From Flavobacteriales bacterium (lineage in GTDB: Bacteria; Bacteroidota; Bacteroidia; Flavobacteriales_D; Sanyastnellaceae): a DNA stretch of 38,780 nt. The translations under genes were made by a program, and so were the position numbers. The stretch covers positions 1-38,780 of the forward strand of contig PKEB01000017.1 of assembly GCA_002863125.1 (NCBI GenBank), read 5' to 3'. The notes under the pieces are model-generated. The model was not told where the DNA came from, ran no database searches, and saw only the letters and a program-made list of their open reading frames with translations. This document shows, one piece after another, positions 36,579 through 38,780 of the stretch. Each line of letters begins with the position of its first letter. Position 1 is the first letter of the stretch.

Positions 36579-38780
36579 ATGAGCCGTATCCTACTGCTTT
36601 GCGCCGGATTATTGATGTCCGGACTCACTTTTGGTCAGTATTCACTGACAGTTTCGGAGCATGCGACTGACATCGTACCGGGTCAAACGACCTATCGGGT
36701 GTACGTTGATATGATCAATCCTGGAGACTTTTTGAGCTCCGTCTACGGGAATGAGGGCGACCCCATGTCGTTTTCCACCTCAGACGGATTCTTCAACGAT
36801 CCATTTGGCTCAACGGTAGCTTCTGGGATCAACCCAGCATTCTTCGCTTTCGTTCCCACGCTTGAGGCGGACAGTTGGATTACGATTGGCATTGACAGCC
36901 AGAATACCGGTGATGAAGTTGCCATTAGTACGGTCGAAGATGCTTCTCAACCGTTTGTGGCTTCTTTCCAGTCGGGATCGGCTATTGACGGACAGGACAT
37001 TGAAATCAACACCCAAACTGGAGGTGCTTGGTACGTTTTGAATGGTTCTCCGAATGGTTTGCCCGATGATGACGGTCGTGTTTTGGCTCTACAATTCACA
37101 ACCGCGGGGACATTCTCTGGAGAAATGAATTTCCAAATTTTCGAGAACGGTGATGGTTCAACTGATATTCGGAAGACATTCTCTTTTGATGGCGCTGGAA
37201 CGTTTTTTGAGGATGGCGATGGCGGCGGCGGCACAGATCCAGTGTTGGGTTGCACGGATGTGTCCGCTTGTAATTACAACGCAGATGCCACGGAGGATGA
37301 CGGTTCTTGCTTGGAATTAGATGAATGTGGTGTGTGTGGTGGTGACGGAATTGCCGACGGCGCTTGTGACTGTGACGGTAATGGTCCTGTTGCCGGCTAC
37401 GATTGCGACGGCAACTGTATGAACGACGAGGATGGCGATGGTACCTGTGATGAATTTGAAGTAGCTGGTTGCACCGACGCTACCGCTTGTAATTATAGTA
37501 TTGATGCCACGGATGACGATGGCTCATGCCTCCAGCTCGATGAATGCGGTGTTTGTGGTGGTACGGGCATCCCAGATGGTGCTTGCACTTGTTCGGGCGA
37601 CGTGTTGGACGAGTGCGGTGTCTGCGGCGGTGAAGGCATTGCCGACGGTGACTGCGACTGCGACGGTAACACGGAAGATGCGTTGGGTGTTTGTGGAGGT
37701 GATTGTACTTCTGATGCGAATAGCAACGGCATCTGCGACAGCGATGAACTTGCGGGCTGTACAGACAGCGACGCCTGTAACTATGACCCAAATGCTACGG
37801 AAGACGATGGTTCATGTGACTTCTGCTCATGCGCGGGTGAATCCGCCGGTGGTGTGGCGAGTGGCTACACTTTAACGGTAGAAGAACATGCTGTGGATGT
37901 TGTTCCTGGCCAGACGACGTACCGTCTATATGTAAACTTAGTTAATGAAGATGATTTCTTGAGCTCGGTTTACGGCAACTACGCGGATCCATTGAACATT
38001 GCTACTGACTTAGGTTTTTTCAATGATCCGTTTGGTTCAACGGTGGCTTCAGGCATCAACCCTGCGTTCTTCGGTTTCGTTCCAACGCTCGCGGCTGATA
38101 GCTGGATTACCATCGGTATTGACAGCCAGAATACGGGTGATGAGGTTGCAATTAGTACAGTCGAGGACTCAGCACAGCCGTATGTTGCGGCATTCCAAGC
38201 GGGCTCTTCGCTTGATGGTCAAGATATTGAATTGAATACCCAGACGGGTGGAGCCTGGTATGTATTGAACGGTACGCCTAACGGCATTCCTGACGCTGAC
38301 GGTCGTGTGTTGATTATGCAGTTGACGACGTCAGCTGGTCTTTCGGGTACGCTTCCGGTTCAGATTTTTGAGAATGGTATTGGCACGAGCGACTTACGCA
38401 AGACGTTCACGTTCGACGGTACTGGTACATTCAATGCGTTGGGTGAAGGTTCAGGCGGCAATTCTTGCGGATGTACGGACGACTCGGCCACGAATTACGA
38501 TCCAGATGCTACGTACGACGATGACAGCTGCGAGTACTCCGTATCGGGTTGCACCGACGATACCGCGTGTAACTATGATATCGACGCGACGGACGATGAC
38601 GGTTCTTGCTTGCAATTGGATGAGTGCGGTGTATGCGGTGGTGACGGCATTGCCGACGGCGCTTGCGACTGCGACGGTAACGGTCCTGCTGCCGGTTACG
38701 ATTGCGACGGCAACTGCTTGAACGACGCGGACGGCGACGGCACTTGTGATGAATTTGAAGTAGCGGGTTGCACCGATGAT
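36579..38780 (+). CDS. Large secreted modular repeat protein, N-terminal part (runs off the window)
   Basis: 734 codons are open from the ATG at 36579 to the window end without a stop. The signal peptide is [20 protein letters not shown]. The mature part starts with a domain of 190 residues ([20 protein letters not shown] to [10 protein letters not shown]) that I do not recognise. It is repeated with high identity from residue 430. Between and after the copies are Cys/Asp/Gly-rich modules of the form GCTDxxACNYxxxATxDDGSC, followed by [20 protein letters not shown] and [20 protein letters not shown], which resemble thrombospondin type 3-like calcium-binding repeats. In Bacteroidota such proteins normally end in a T9SS domain, which would lie beyond the window. 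Role as a calcium-stabilised surface or matrix protein is inferred. Base composition is more AT-rich and the codons are looser than in the neighbours. Confidence 0.87.
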   Translation, partial: MSRILLLCAGLLMSGLTFGQYSLTVSEHATDIVPGQTTYRVYVDMINPGDFLSSVYGNEGDPMSFSTSDGFFNDPFGSTVASGINPAFFAFVPTLEADSWITIGIDSQNTGDEVAISTVEDASQPFVASFQSGSAIDGQDIEINTQTGGAWYVLNGSPNGLPDDDGRVLALQFTTAGTFSGEMNFQIFENGDGSTDIRKTFSFDGAGTFFEDGDGGGGTDPVLGCTDVSACNYNADATEDDGSCLELDECGVCGGDGIADGACDCDGNGPVAGYDCDGNCMNDEDGDGTCDEFEVAGCTDATACNYSIDATDDDGSCLQLDECGVCGGTGIPDGACTCSGDVLDECGVCGGEGIADGDCDCDGNTEDALGVCGGDCTSDANSNGICDSDELAGCTDSDACNYDPNATEDDGSCDFCSCAGESAGGVASGYTLTVEEHAVDVVPGQTTYRLYVNLVNEDDFLSSVYGNYADPLNIATDLGFFNDPFGSTVASGINPAFFGFVPTLAADSWITIGIDSQNTGDEVAISTVEDSAQPYVAAFQAGSSLDGQDIELNTQTGGAWYVLNGTPNGIPDADGRVLIMQLTTSAGLSGTLPVQIFENGIGTSDLRKTFTFDGTGTFNALGEGSGGNSCGCTDDSATNYDPDATYDDDSCEYSVSGCTDDTACNYDIDATDDDGSCLQLDECGVCGGDGIADGACDCDGNGPAAGYDCDGNCLNDADGDGTCDEFEVAGCTDD
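36639..37208 (+). repeat. Copy 1 of an unrecognised domain of 190 residues
   Basis: Residues 21-210 of the repeat protein. Invariant blocks shared with copy 2 include [57 protein letters not shown] and [13 protein letters not shown]. The two copies can be aligned with only one residue of length difference. Confidence 0.9.
37248..37466 (+). repeat. Cys/Asp-rich 73-residue module, copy 1
   Basis: 219 bases beginning at [10 protein letters not shown] and ending at [10 protein letters not shown]. The same module of identical length recurs at 38547-38765. Shorter GCTD-led modules begin at 37467, 37755 and 38469, and a further copy starts at 38766 and is cut by the window end. Confidence 0.9.
37866..38432 (+). 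repeat. Copy 2 of the unrecognised domain (189 residues)
   Basis: Begins [20 protein letters not shown] at residue 430 and ends [10 protein letters not shown]. Many differences from copy 1 at DNA level are synonymous, so the copies have diverged under protein-level constraint rather than being a fresh duplication. Confidence 0.9.
38547..38765 (+). repeat. Cys/Asp-rich 73-residue module, copy 2
   Basis: 219 bases from [10 protein letters not shown] to [10 protein letters not shown], the same length as the 37248-37466 module and nearly the same protein sequence in its second half ([20 protein letters not shown], then [14 protein letters not shown]). Confidence 0.9.

Noticed and set aside
37248-38765. 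Regularly spaced similar DNA that could suggest a CRISPR array or tandem satellite
   Set aside because: The repeats are in-frame protein modules of unequal length with synonymous differences, not identical short direct repeats with unique spacers.

Overview
The window is about 38.8 kb of gene-dense DNA from a member of the Bacteroidota, most likely a marine Flavobacteriales-type bacterium. The evidence is a SusD-type protein at the left edge, several lipoproteins with Bacteroidota-style lipoboxes, type IX secretion (T9SS) sorting domains of type A and type B (gliding-motility C-terminal type), TAnnTTTG-like -7 promoter elements, and a Brp/Blh carotene dioxygenase. I see no tRNA, rRNA, CRISPR array, insertion sequence or phage gene. 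The longest stretch without a gene is about 200 bases (36380-36578).

Left part (1-2604): the tail of a polysaccharide utilisation locus, with a partial SusD, a PKD-type SusE/F-like lipoprotein and a Calx-beta/GH16 glucanase lipoprotein. It ends in a strong terminator shared with the convergent monomeric isocitrate dehydrogenase gene (icd, 2675-4885). Next come a divergent pair, a PNGase F-like lipoprotein and a T9SS-exported esterase (4977-7523).

Central part (7524-17918, minus strand): four tightly packed genes read as one operon. In transcription order they encode a large IgGFc-binding-like/Ig-like/T9SS type B surface protein, a Brp/Blh beta-carotene 15,15'-dioxygenase, a second paralogous surface protein, and a BNR beta-propeller protein with a T9SS type A tail. 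Placing the retinal-forming enzyme between two giant cell-surface proteins is the most unusual arrangement here. No rhodopsin gene is in the window.

Nucleoside part (17995-24086): two small unknown genes, then AMP nucleosidase divergent from cytidine deaminase, an unrecognised exported protein, a CNT nucleoside transporter and thymidine phosphorylase. Together these form a nucleotide and nucleoside scavenging set. A nitroreductase and a TerC family membrane protein follow closely.

Right part (25630-38780): asparagine synthetase B is divergent from a T9SS subtilisin-like protease in which the catalytic Asp appears to be Glu. Then comes a minus-strand operon (prolyl oligopeptidase, RluA pseudouridine synthase, PlsC acyltransferase, methyltransferase) with 4-base overlaps between its last three genes. 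An AIM24/TIGR00266 protein, an RRM RNA-binding protein and the start of a huge secreted repeat protein finish the window. The repeat protein has two copies of an unrecognised domain of about 190 residues, separated by Cys/Asp-rich calcium-binding-like repeats, and it runs off the right edge.
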